Shown one piece after another: positions 1 through 5,318 of a DNA stretch of 5,318 nucleotides. Made by a program: the position numbers and the translations under genes. The notes below the pieces were generated by a model, which worked only from the letters and a program-made list of their open reading frames with translations, was not told the origin of the DNA and made no database searches. Origin of the DNA: Acidobacteriaceae bacterium (GTDB lineage: Bacteria; Acidobacteriota; Terriglobia; Terriglobales; Acidobacteriaceae); contig JAICMT010000143.1 of NCBI GenBank assembly GCA_025929125.1, positions 1 to 5,318 of the forward strand. The letters are read 5' to 3'. The first letter of the stretch is position 1; each line of letters begins with the position of its first letter.

Positions 1-438
1 GATGCGGCGGCAGCGGTAGTGGTGATGTCGGCCGAACGCGCAAAGGCGCTGGGGCTCGCGCCCCTGGCGACCATCCGCGCTCAGGCCACCAGCGGCATCG
101 CACCGAAGTGGGTGATGCTCGCGCCAATCGAAGGCACCCGCAAAGTGCTGGAGAGAGCCGGCTGGACCGCGGACTCCGTGGACCTGTACGAGCTGAACGA
201 AGCCTTCAGCGTGCAGGCCATGGCGGTGCGCGGTGAGCTGGGACTCGATCCGGAGCGGGTGAACGTGAACGGCGGCGCAGTCGCCATCGGCCATCCCATC
301 GGCGCCTCGGGTGCGCGCATTCTGGTGACGCTGCTCTACGAAATGCAGCGCACAGGCGCTCGGCGCGGAGTGGCCGCGCTGTGTCTGGGCGGCGGCAACT
401 CGGTGGCGTTAGCAGTCGAGAATACGAGTGGGAGCTGA
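1..438 (+). CDS. Thiolase (acetyl-CoA acetyltransferase type), C-terminal part, 5' end outside window
   Basis: The reading frame is open from base 1 and ends at TGA 436-438, leaving 145 residues of a family usually about 390 long, so roughly the last third is present. The GTG and ATG codons near base 20 are internal: the first residues ([10 protein letters not shown]) match the usual thiolase stretch before the C-terminal domain. Visible motifs are NEAF (window residues 66-69), the GHPIGASG loop with its catalytic His at about residue 98, and the CLGGG loop with the proton-shuttling Cys at about residue 128. The nucleophilic Cys of the N-terminal half lies outside the window. Thiolases of this type condense two acetyl-CoA to acetoacetyl-CoA, or cleave beta-ketoacyl-CoA, in the cytoplasm. 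The sequence does not decide between biosynthetic (PhaA/AtoB-like) and degradative roles. The tail after the last strand (ENTSGS) is short and ordinary. Confidence 0.95.
   Translation, partial: DAAAAVVVMSAERAKALGLAPLATIRAQATSGIAPKWVMLAPIEGTRKVLERAGWTADSVDLYELNEAFSVQAMAVRGELGLDPERVNVNGGAVAIGHPIGASGARILVTLLYEMQRTGARRGVAALCLGGGNSVALAVENTSGS
430..434 (+). promoter_or_regulatory. Ribosome binding site for the 95-residue protein
   Basis: GGGAG lies 7 bases before ATG 442, inside the last codons of the thiolase. This supports ATG 442 over the later in-frame ATGs at 460, 475 and 481, and suggests translation linked to the thiolase gene. Confidence 0.6.
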
Positions 439-441
439 ACC

Positions 442-729
442 ATGAACTCACATGCATTCATGGAGTCGCTGAAAATGATCATGCCTCCGCCGGGACTCAC
501 GCCGCCGCTGGAGGCCTTGTGGTGGGATGCCAAGGGCGATTGGCCTCGCGCCCACGTCCTCGTGGACGCGCTGGAGACAAAAGAAGCCATGGCAGTGCAT
601 GCCTATCTCCACCGCAAGCAAGGCGACCAATCGAACGCCGACTACTGGTACCGCCGCGCGGGCGAGCAGTATCGCCGCACCTCTCTCGCAGAGGAGTGGA
701 ACGCGCTGGTTGCGGGTCTGGTGGGATAA
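442..729 (+). CDS. Small conserved-type protein of unknown function (WWDAKGDW / HAYLHRKQGD)
   Basis: This 95-residue protein has no signal peptide or membrane segment and is probably cytoplasmic. It starts 3 bases after the thiolase stop with a good Shine-Dalgarno site, so it is likely co-transcribed with the thiolase. Two dense motifs stand out: ALWWDAKGDWPRAH (residues 25-38) and HAYLHRKQGDQSNADYWYRRAG (about 53-74), rich in Trp, Tyr and His. I recall similar short proteins of the form 'LWWDAKGDWxxAH...HAYLHRKEGDxxNAxYWYRRAG' as uncharacterised proteins in several phyla. The spacing of its paired amphipathic helices looks like a short TPR- or Sel1-like helical hairpin repeat, which would point to protein binding, but that is inference. 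No catalytic role can be assigned. Confidence 0.85.
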   Translation: MNSHAFMESLKMIMPPPGLTPPLEALWWDAKGDWPRAHVLVDALETKEAMAVHAYLHRKQGDQSNADYWYRRAGEQYRRTSLAEEWNALVAGLVG

Positions 730-759
730 TCGGCGCGATACCGTCTGCCGGGAGCTGAC

Positions 760-1854
760 TCAGGACTTTGAGATCGCGCCGAGTGCGGGAAGGGCGGCCG
801 GCTTCGCCGCTTGCGGCCGTTCAAGCAGGCGCGCAATCAGATTGGCGATGGCAATCGAGAGTGTGGCGGATAGAAAGCCGCAGTAAAGCTGCCAACCCGG
901 CGTGCTTGCGTAAACAACGAGCTGGTTGCGCACAATTGCGTTCAGCAGGAAGATCAGCAGCGAGCACTCGCCAATCCGGAACAGAAGAACGGAGTCGCGC
1001 ACCAGACCGCGCACCTGGTCATACATCCAGAGCATGGCCAGCAGGCTTCCGAAGGCGGCAAAAGGAAATAGAGCGGCGTAGACGTTGCCGAGCAGCAGCA
1101 CCGCAACTCCGGCGGCCGCTAGCGAGCCGTGAATGCGCACCGGATAACGCGCGGCGAGTATCCCGAGACAGATCGCAGGCATGGTGCCGATGGGCGTCGT
1201 GACCAGGTTGATGGTTCGGCTCGCCAGCAGCGGGTTCAAAACCCACGTAATCGCAAGGCCCACAGCCGCCATGCCCAGCAGACCTCGCCAGCCGAATCGT
1301 TTTGTGACCCAGCGCAGCCCGAACCAGAGGGCATACATCTGCATGATGTACGGGATGAACCACCAGGGCCCGATCGGCGGCAGATCCAACCCGATCAGCG
1401 TCGAGACTCCGAGCAGCGCCGCCACCAGACGCGGAAGAATACTGTGGACCATGCGGAAAGGCCCGGCAAAGACCATTGTGGCAAAAGCCCACGCCAAGAT
1501 GATGAGCAGAAACGTCGGATAGAGCTTCCTGATCCTGCCCCACATGAACTCTGTCCAGGTGGCGGGACCGTCCCAGTGGCTTTTGGCCAGACCGTAGGCG
1601 GAGAGGAAGATGAAGACCTGAATGCCGAGAAATCCGAAGAACGAGAAGCAGGCCTGAATCGAGTGCGAAGGCAGGCTCGCCTCCTGAAGAAATACACGGT
1701 AGGCACCAGGATGAAAGACGAACTCGTTCTGGTGTGCCGGGCTGACGACGTGGAAGAAATTGTGCAGCGCGATCGCTACGATCGCCAGCCCCTTCAGGAG
1801 GGTCGAGTCGCGGTGATCCAGCTGCTGCAGGTTCGAGAGCTTCCGCATCGGCAT
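760..1854 (-). CDS. Membrane acyltransferase, acyltransferase-3 family
   Basis: The product is 364 residues with about ten hydrophobic segments, which fits the acyltransferase-3 family (OafA/YrhL/NolL-like integral membrane enzymes). These transfer acyl groups, often acetyl, to sugars of exported polysaccharides, lipids or peptidoglycan. The first membrane segment carries LKGLAIVAIALHNF (residues 20-33), with the family's conserved His at 31. The IQVFIFLSAYGL segment (78-89) and the following GRIRKLYP (106-113) match the usual 'FFxLSGF...RRxxRIYP' region. The tail after about residue 345 is short and rich in Ala and Pro. ATG 1854 is used as start. A second ATG two codons later (1848) is equally possible, and neither has a strong Shine-Dalgarno site. 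The gene stands alone, convergent with the preceding pair (30 bases between stops) and 153 bases downstream of the cytochrome gene on the same strand. The acceptor is unknown, since no polysaccharide genes are adjacent. Confidence 0.9.
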   Translation of the reverse strand: MPMRKLSNLQQLDHRDSTLLKGLAIVAIALHNFFHVVSPAHQNEFVFHPGAYRVFLQEASLPSHSIQACFSFFGFLGIQVFIFLSAYGLAKSHWDGPATWTEFMWGRIRKLYPTFLLIILAWAFATMVFAGPFRMVHSILPRLVAALLGVSTLIGLDLPPIGPWWFIPYIMQMYALWFGLRWVTKRFGWRGLLGMAAVGLAITWVLNPLLASRTINLVTTPIGTMPAICLGILAARYPVRIHGSLAAAGVAVLLLGNVYAALFPFAAFGSLLAMLWMYDQVRGLVRDSVLLFRIGECSLLIFLLNAIVRNQLVVYASTPGWQLYCGFLSATLSIAIANLIARLLERPQAAKPAALPALGAISKS

Positions 1855-2007
1855 CTGCTCGGGCCCGGGGTGGGCAGGTGCACCCGGAGCGGCTGGATTG
1901 GCCTGACAAAACTCACCGGGAGATCGATTCTATATGCGGAAACCGGGAGCTGAGCATCCCCTTTTTCGGTCAATGGTAACCAGCGAAAGAGTTACATCCG
2001 CCCGACA
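1855..2007. other. Intergenic gap upstream of the acyltransferase gene
   Basis: No gene is seen here. On the minus strand TATAGA (bases 1934 to 1929) resembles a -10 box for the acyltransferase, but no good -35 lies 16-18 bases before it. TTGACC (1973 to 1968) is 33 bases away, too far to pair. ACCGGGAG occurs twice in direct orientation (1915-1922 and 1942-1949). GTAAC (1976-1980) and GTTAC (1991-1995) could form a 5-base stem after the cytochrome stop, but with no T-run it is weak as a terminator. Confidence 0.4.
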
Positions 2008-2799
2008 CTACCGCGGCACTTGCTGGAGGTAGGCGATCAGATCCCGGCGCTCCTGCGCCCTGGGAACCCGGAAGTCCATGTCGCTGTTGGGAATAAAATC
2101 CTGGGGCTCGGTCAGCCACAGGTCCAGCGAGAGCCGGTCCCAGACCACATTGCTGGAGCGCAGCGCGGCCGAGTACGGGAAGCCGGGCACGGAGCCGATG
2201 TGGCGTCCGTATACCCCGGCCAGCGGCGGCCCCTCATGAGCCTTGGTGAGGGAATGGCAGCCCGTGCAGCGTTTCTCAAAGATGGCCCGGCCTCGAGCCG
2301 CGTCGGCAGGAGAGCCGGTTTGAGACGTGTCCTCCGGCATCGAGGAGGAACGCGCCCACGCAGTGAGCACTTGAAGATCGTGCGGCGTGATGCTCGCGTT
2401 CCAGTGGATGAGGCGGTACTGCGGCAGAGGCATGGCGCCGGAGCGGACCTGTGCCACCATCTTGGCGCGAAGCGTCTCCTGCTGCTCGGGGGTATAGCGG
2501 TTCCACGCGCTGAGGTTGAACTGCGCGCGTGCCTTCAGGATGTCGCGCTCCAGCAGCCAGGAGACAGGCGCGAAGTTCCGGTAGAGCGGCGCGTGCGGCG
2601 TCGAGGAGTGGCAGTCGGCGCACTTGGCATCGAGCAGGTTGCGGACTTCGGGCGGCATCGCGGTCTGCGGTGGAATGCGGGCCCACGCAGCGGCAGGCCG
2701 GGTGAGGCCCGCGTCCCCAAACGGGTGGACGCGAGCCAGCAGCAGGGATGGCGTGACCGTGAGCGCGAGCGCCCAGCTCGCCATGTGGGCGAGCCTCAT
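2008..2799 (-). CDS. Exported diheme cytochrome c (haem-binding domain plus class I cytochrome c)
   Basis: The 263-residue protein has an N-terminal hydrophobic stretch (about 7-22), serving as a signal peptide or uncleaved anchor, so it should act in the periplasm. Two CxxCH haem attachment sites are present: CADCH (60-64) and CTGCH (178-182). The first sits in a domain resembling the 'haem-binding domain' family (LLDAKCADCHSS...YRNFAPVSWLL, then GAMPLP with Met 123 as possible axial ligand). The second is a class I cytochrome c, with GPPLAGVYGR, a GFPYSAAL segment, and Met 241 in the SDMDF loop as likely sixth ligand, followed by a final LIAYLQ helix. Its role would be electron transfer, partner unknown. 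The start at 2799 overlaps the upstream phosphoesterase stop in ATGA, implying translational coupling. An alternative ATG at 2784 has GAGG about 9 bases ahead, but it would remove the positive charge from the signal. Confidence 0.93.
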   Translation of the reverse strand: MRLAHMASWALALTVTPSLLLARVHPFGDAGLTRPAAAWARIPPQTAMPPEVRNLLDAKCADCHSSTPHAPLYRNFAPVSWLLERDILKARAQFNLSAWNRYTPEQQETLRAKMVAQVRSGAMPLPQYRLIHWNASITPHDLQVLTAWARSSSMPEDTSQTGSPADAARGRAIFEKRCTGCHSLTKAHEGPPLAGVYGRHIGSVPGFPYSAALRSSNVVWDRLSLDLWLTEPQDFIPNSDMDFRVPRAQERRDLIAYLQQVPR

Positions 2800-3794
2800 C
2801 CCTTCTGCTCCAGCGAGGAGTCGACCACGGCCAGCGGTCCGCGGCGACCGATGTAATGCGCCTCGGTGATGCCCAGCACGCTCTTCAGCTGGCCCGCGGG
2901 AACCACCATGGGTCCGGCGCTTGGAGCCTTGCCCGGCGCAGGTTGCGGAAACGCCGTCGAAGCGGCGGTGTGAAACGAGAGATTGCCTTCTACCTTCTGC
3001 ACAATCTGATGAATGTGCCCGTTGAGCACGGTGACCGAACCGAAGCGGCGCAAGTAAGAGAGCGCTTCGGCGCCATCGCGCGTACCCCAGCCCCAGTCCG
3101 GATACACCATCCAGAGCGGAATATGCGCGAAGACGACGATGGGCGTTGAGGAGGAGAGGCCAGCGACGTCTTTCTTCATCCAGGCGAGCTGGTCCGCGCC
3201 CAGTCCGCCCATCGCATCCACCTGCACGGAGTTGTTCAGTCCGATGAAGTGCACGCCTTTGTGGTCGAAGCTGTACCAGCCGCTTCCCACCGTCCCTTTG
3301 CCGAAGCGCTCGCGATAGAGCGCGCCATCGTCGGTGGCGGTGTCGTGCTCGCCGGGCACATAGTGGACCTGCTGGATGCGCGAGCCGCGGATGATCTGCT
3401 GTGCGGTGTCGAACTCGGATGCCTTCGCAGACTGGGTGATATCGCCGGTGTGCAGCATGAAGTCGGGCGCGGCGCGCAGAGCGTCGATCTTGTCGATCGC
3501 AAGCTTCAGCGTGCCGGCGACGTCCTGGTTGGCGGCCTTGTTGAAGCCGATGTGGCTATCGCTGATCTGCACGAAGCTGAAGCTGCTGCCTGCACCGTGC
3601 GCCGGCGTAGGCGCGGGTGAGGCGGCGAAGAGCTTTGACGTGGGTACGCCGCCGGCGAAGGTCCAGAGCAGGCCGGTGCCTGCCCACGCCATGCAGCCGA
3701 GGAAATTGCGGCGGTCGATGCCGTCGTTGTGTGCCGCAGGTGAATCGCTGGGCCCATCCTGGGGGTCGCGAGCGGTGCTAGGGGTATCATCCAT
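2796..3794 (-). CDS. Tat-exported calcineurin-like metallophosphoesterase
   Basis: The product is 332 residues from ATG 3794. An in-frame GTG at 3809 would add five residues, but it overlaps the Shine-Dalgarno site and lies at the predicted transcript start, so it is rejected. Residues 27-32 (DRRNFL) followed by a long apolar stretch form a twin-arginine signal, with cleavage likely near LFAA-SP (about 58). A folded, metal-loaded enzyme would then be exported. The dimetal phosphoesterase motifs follow in order: DSH (79-81), GD (117-118), GEHD (148-151), FAH (His 224) and GHIH (259-262). The third motif is usually GN-H-D/E, so Asn is replaced by Glu here. The substrate is unknown: phosphomonoesters, phosphodiesters, nucleotides and phospholipid headgroups are all possible. 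It is the first gene of an operon with the diheme cytochrome (4-base overlap), divergent from the ECF sigma gene and probably controlled by it. Confidence 0.93.
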   Translation of the reverse strand: MDDTPSTARDPQDGPSDSPAAHNDGIDRRNFLGCMAWAGTGLLWTFAGGVPTSKLFAASPAPTPAHGAGSSFSFVQISDSHIGFNKAANQDVAGTLKLAIDKIDALRAAPDFMLHTGDITQSAKASEFDTAQQIIRGSRIQQVHYVPGEHDTATDDGALYRERFGKGTVGSGWYSFDHKGVHFIGLNNSVQVDAMGGLGADQLAWMKKDVAGLSSSTPIVVFAHIPLWMVYPDWGWGTRDGAEALSYLRRFGSVTVLNGHIHQIVQKVEGNLSFHTAASTAFPQPAPGKAPSAGPMVVPAGQLKSVLGITEAHYIGRRGPLAVVDSSLEQKG

Positions 3795-3802
3795 TGTTGG
3801 TT

Positions 3803-3807
3803 CCTCC
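3803..3807 (-). promoter_or_regulatory. Ribosome binding site that fixes the phosphoesterase start
   Basis: On the minus strand GGAGG is followed by 8 bases and then ATG (3794-3792). The competing GTG (3809-3807) shares its last base with this site and has no Shine-Dalgarno site of its own, so the ATG is preferred. Confidence 0.75.
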
Positions 3808-3813
3808 ACCCAC

Positions 3814-3841
3814 GTAAACTGCGGCGGCTCGGATTTATTCC
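3814..3841 (-). promoter_or_regulatory. Predicted ECF-type promoter of the phosphoesterase-cytochrome operon
   Basis: Read on the minus strand, GGAATAAAT (3841 to 3833) is followed by 13 bases and GTTTAC (3819 to 3814). Counted as GGAAT-N17-GTTT, this fits the usual ECF -35/-10 distance. Transcription would begin near 3807-3811, giving a leader of about 13-17 bases containing the Shine-Dalgarno site. The same element with identical spacing lies on the other strand before the sigma gene. Matching spacing and conserved core are visible; promoter function is inferred. Confidence 0.6.
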
Positions 3842-3859
3842 ATCGCGGTGGGAATAAAT
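3833..3859. repeat. Perfect 9-base inverted repeat between divergent operons
   Basis: ATTTATTCC (3833-3841) and GGAATAAAT (3851-3859) are exact inverted copies separated by 9 bases and centred on base 3846. They are AT-rich islands in GC-rich surroundings. With the outer GTAAAC (3814-3819) and GTTTGC (3873-3878), which share the same centre and match at 5 of 6 positions, they form a 65-base interrupted palindrome. I read the arms as two outward-facing -35 elements. An operator for a dimeric regulator is the main alternative. Confidence 0.8.
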
Positions 3860-3878
3860 GTCAGCCCGATCTGTTTGC
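3851..3878 (+). promoter_or_regulatory. Predicted ECF-type autoregulatory promoter of the sigma/anti-sigma operon
   Basis: GGAATAAAT (3851-3859) is followed by 13 bases and GTTTGC (3873-3878), mirroring the minus-strand element. The start of transcription would fall near 3882-3886, giving a leader of about 21-25 bases with the Shine-Dalgarno site inside it. ECF sigma genes commonly activate their own promoters, and that is the inference here. Confidence 0.6.
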
Positions 3879-3893
3879 ACAAGTGGAGGCGAC

Positions 3894-3897
3894 GGAG
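3894..3897 (+). promoter_or_regulatory. Ribosome binding site of the sigma factor gene
   Basis: GGAG lies 9 bases before ATG 3907. It supports that start over the in-frame GTG at 3883, which has no Shine-Dalgarno site and sits at the predicted transcript start. Confidence 0.6.
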
Positions 3898-3906
3898 TTT
3901 GCCGGA

Positions 3907-4491
3907 ATGACGCTGTTGCCATGGAGGCGCGCGCCTCGCGAGGAGAGACCTGCGGGGCAGAGCTTCGAAGAACTTGCCATGCCGCTGCTGCCGGGTCTTT
4001 ACAACCTGGCGCGCTGGCTGACGCGCGACGCCGTGGAGGCAGAGGACGTGGTCCAGGAGACACTGCTGAAGGCGCTGCGCGGCTTTGATGGATTTGCACC
4101 CGGAACCAACTTCAAGGCGTGGATCTTCCGCATCCTGCGCAATACCTTTCTCAGCTCCCGCAGCGGACTTGCCGCGACCCGGACAGTCGCGCTGGAGGAA
4201 GAGCTGGACGGAACGATGATCCCGGAGAGCGCGATCGACCGCGAAACGCCGGAGCTGAGCCTGCTGCGGCTGGCCGATCGCGAGGCGCTGGAGCAGGCAC
4301 TGCGGCAACTTCCGCCGCCGCTGCTGGAAGTGGTGCTGCTGTGCGACGTGGAGGAGATGAAATATCGGGAGATCGCAGCGGTTCTGGAGATCCCGCTGGG
4401 CACGGTAATGTCGCGCATTGCGCGCGCGCGGGCCGCGCTGAGGATAAGTCTGGAAGCAGAGAACGCTCCGGGAAGGAAGGCAGCCAGATGA
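3907..4491 (+). CDS. ECF-type RNA polymerase sigma factor (sigma-70 family)
   Basis: The product is 194 residues, a normal ECF length. Region 2 spans about residues 20-86: region 2.2 has the typical DAVEAEDVVQET followed by LLKAL, and then NFKAWIFRILRNTF, which covers the -10 recognition and melting helices. A linker follows, and region 4 spans about 124-180, with ALRQLPPPLLEVVLL and the helix-turn-helix MKYREIAAVLEIPLGTVMSRIARARAALR that should read the -35 element. The frame stays open far upstream, antisense to the phosphoesterase gene, but ATG 3907 is the first start with a ribosome binding site and gives a full two-domain protein. Its stop overlaps the anti-sigma start (ATGA). It probably drives its own operon and the divergent exported pair through the mirrored promoter elements. 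The ECF subgroup was not determined. Confidence 0.95.
   Translation: MTLLPWRRAPREERPAGQSFEELAMPLLPGLYNLARWLTRDAVEAEDVVQETLLKALRGFDGFAPGTNFKAWIFRILRNTFLSSRSGLAATRTVALEEELDGTMIPESAIDRETPELSLLRLADREALEQALRQLPPPLLEVVLLCDVEEMKYREIAAVLEIPLGTVMSRIARARAALRISLEAENAPGRKAAR
4471..4480 (+). promoter_or_regulatory. Ribosome binding site of the anti-sigma gene
   Basis: GGAAGGAAGG ends 7 bases before ATG 4488, within the last codons of the sigma gene. It fixes the start and, with the ATGA overlap, points to coupled production of sigma and anti-sigma. Confidence 0.65.
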
Positions 4492-5210
4492 ACGAGCACC
4501 TGAGCGCGGAGACGCTGAACGCAATCGTAGACGGCGAGCTGAACCCGCCGGAGCTGACGAGCGCCGAGGGACATCTTGCAGGCTGCCTGGAGTGCAGCTC
4601 ACGCTGCCTCTCGCTCGGAATTCTGAAGCGGCGAGTCGCAGCTGCCGGTGCGAAGTATGAGCTTCCCTCCGGACTGGAGCAGCGGATGCGGCGCGAAATC
4701 GCGCCAGCGTCCCAACGCAGCGGATGGATGCCGTGGGCACTGGCGGCGGCGGTGCTGGCAGTCGCTGTGGCGTTGGTACCGCTCAGCCGGGAGCATGCGG
4801 CGAAATCGGCGCTCGTGGCCGAGGTGGTGGACCAGCATATTGCAGCCATGGCGGTCGACGCTCCGCCGGAAGTGGTGTCCTCAGACCGGCATACGGTCAA
4901 ACCGTGGTTCCAGGGCCGGCTGCCCTTCAGCTTCAACCTGCCCCAGACGCTGCCTGCGGACGTCACCCTGGACGGAGCCAACCTAAGCTACGTGGAAGGG
5001 CGGCCGGTGGCACAACTGCTCTACCGGTTGGGCAAACACCGGGCGTCCGTGTTCGTGGCCCAGCGCGGCGGAGTGGCGGTTTCCGCCGCCGATCGGGCGG
5101 GATTCCACGTGGCCGGCTTCCGCACGGCGGATCTCGAAGCCGTCGGGGTCAGCGACGCCGAGCGGTCCCGCCTGGAGGAGCTGATGCAGGCGCTGAAGGC
5201 GGCGCAGTAG
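4488..5210 (+). CDS. Membrane-anchored zinc-finger anti-sigma factor
   Basis: The product is 240 residues. The N-terminal domain (about 1-70) has the zinc anti-sigma pattern: His 4, His 29, Cys 33 and Cys 36 (H-x24-H-x3-C-x2-C), the same spacing as the zinc ligands I recall for ChrR, plus an extra Cys 40. It should bind the sigma factor in the cytoplasm. A single membrane segment covers about residues 80-99 (WMPWALAAAVLAVAVALVPL). The remainder is periplasmic and contains VKPWFQGRL (137-145), LSYVEGRPVAQLLYRLGKH and a final helix, as seen in RsiW/COG5662-type membrane anti-sigma factors. Activation would occur by zinc or thiol chemistry or by cleavage near the membrane, releasing the sigma factor; the sequence does not say which. 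The gene begins inside the sigma stop codon. An apparent frame open further upstream is a shadow of the sigma gene. Confidence 0.93.
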   Translation: MNEHLSAETLNAIVDGELNPPELTSAEGHLAGCLECSSRCLSLGILKRRVAAAGAKYELPSGLEQRMRREIAPASQRSGWMPWALAAAVLAVAVALVPLSREHAAKSALVAEVVDQHIAAMAVDAPPEVVSSDRHTVKPWFQGRLPFSFNLPQTLPADVTLDGANLSYVEGRPVAQLLYRLGKHRASVFVAQRGGVAVSAADRAGFHVAGFRTADLEAVGVSDAERSRLEELMQALKAAQ

Positions 5211-5318
5211 ACAGGTCAGCCGGAATGAGCTATCGCTGCCGAGGTTTCGCAGGTACAATTGGGGGTATCGGCTTCGAAGGTTCACCGCAATTGATTTGGT
5301 CCCGCGACAGCGTCATCC
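5211..5318. other. Intergenic edge after the anti-sigma gene, with a possible promoter
   Basis: No clear gene or hairpin terminator is seen. TACAAT (5254-5259) matches a housekeeping -10 box at 5 of 6 positions, but no convincing -35 precedes it. A frame from ATG 5225 (MSYRCRGFAGTIGG...) stays open to the window end for 31 codons; its product is not recognisable and its ribosome binding site is poor. A gene beginning here or just beyond the edge is possible. Confidence 0.3.

Noticed and set aside
730..759. Shared terminator between the convergent genes
   Set aside because: Only a 4-base CGGC/GCCG stem with a long loop and no T-run can be drawn in this 30-base gap.
1129..1953. Long plus-strand frame of 274 codons opposite the acyltransferase gene
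   Set aside because: Its product is low-complexity and rich in Arg, Gln and Asp with no recognisable domain. The opposite strand encodes a clear membrane enzyme.
1968..1973. TTGACC on the minus strand as a -35 box for the acyltransferase gene
   Set aside because: Seventeen bases further on is GCTCCC, not a -10 box. The only TATAGA-like box is 33 bases away.
2090..2098. GGAATAAAA on the plus strand, similar to the predicted -35 element
   Set aside because: It lies inside the cytochrome coding sequence, no GTTT hexamer follows at 13 bases, and no plus-strand gene starts downstream.
2020..2856. Long plus-strand frame of 278 codons opposite the cytochrome gene
   Set aside because: Arg/Gly-rich translation with no domain; the minus strand has two haem motifs and operon overlap.
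3376..3906. Upstream extension of the sigma factor frame, antisense to the phosphoesterase gene
   Set aside because: The frame is open only because of GC-rich third positions. The true sigma start at 3907 has a ribosome binding site and a complete domain set, and the predicted promoter lies inside the extension.
5225..5318. Possible new gene starting at ATG 5225 and running off the window
   Set aside because: Only 31 codons are visible, with no recognisable motif and a poor ribosome binding site. Noted only under the intergenic entry.

Overview
This window is GC-rich, densely coded bacterial chromosome. The protein families resemble those of soil Acidobacteriota (Terriglobia/Acidobacteriaceae-like): an exported diheme cytochrome c, a Tat-exported metallophosphoesterase, an ECF sigma factor with its anti-sigma factor, and a small 'WWDAKGDW' protein. 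That placement is an inference from remembered protein style, not a database result. Seven genes are supported, one of them cut by the left edge. No rRNA, tRNA, CRISPR array, insertion sequence or phage gene was seen.

Layout. (1) Bases 1-729, plus strand: the C-terminal part of a thiolase (acetyl-CoA acetyltransferase type), followed three bases later by a 95-residue conserved-looking protein of unknown function. (2) Bases 760-1854, minus strand: a multi-pass membrane acyltransferase of the acyltransferase-3 type, convergent with the first pair. (3) Bases 1855-2007: a 153-base gap with no gene. (4) Bases 2008-3794, minus strand: a two-gene operon with a 4-base ATGA overlap, encoding a Tat-exported calcineurin-like metallophosphoesterase and then a secreted or anchored diheme cytochrome c. 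(5) Bases 3795-3906: a divergent control region. (6) Bases 3907-5210, plus strand: an ECF sigma factor and a membrane-bound zinc-finger anti-sigma factor, again with an ATGA overlap. (7) Bases 5211-5318: the intergenic edge, perhaps the start of another gene.

The most interesting part is the control region. It holds two copies of GGAATAAAT-N13-GTTT(A/G)C, one on each strand, facing outward around a single dyad centre at base 3846. The inner 9-base arms match perfectly and the spacing to the outer hexamers is identical. Spacing and shape fit ECF-type -35/-10 elements. The simplest reading is that the sigma factor drives both its own operon and the divergent phosphoesterase-cytochrome operon, while the anti-sigma factor holds it at the membrane until an envelope or redox signal arrives. 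All four products would then form one regulatory unit: cytoplasmic sigma factor, membrane sensor, and two exported effectors. The families are known. The function of the module and its signal are not evident from the sequence.
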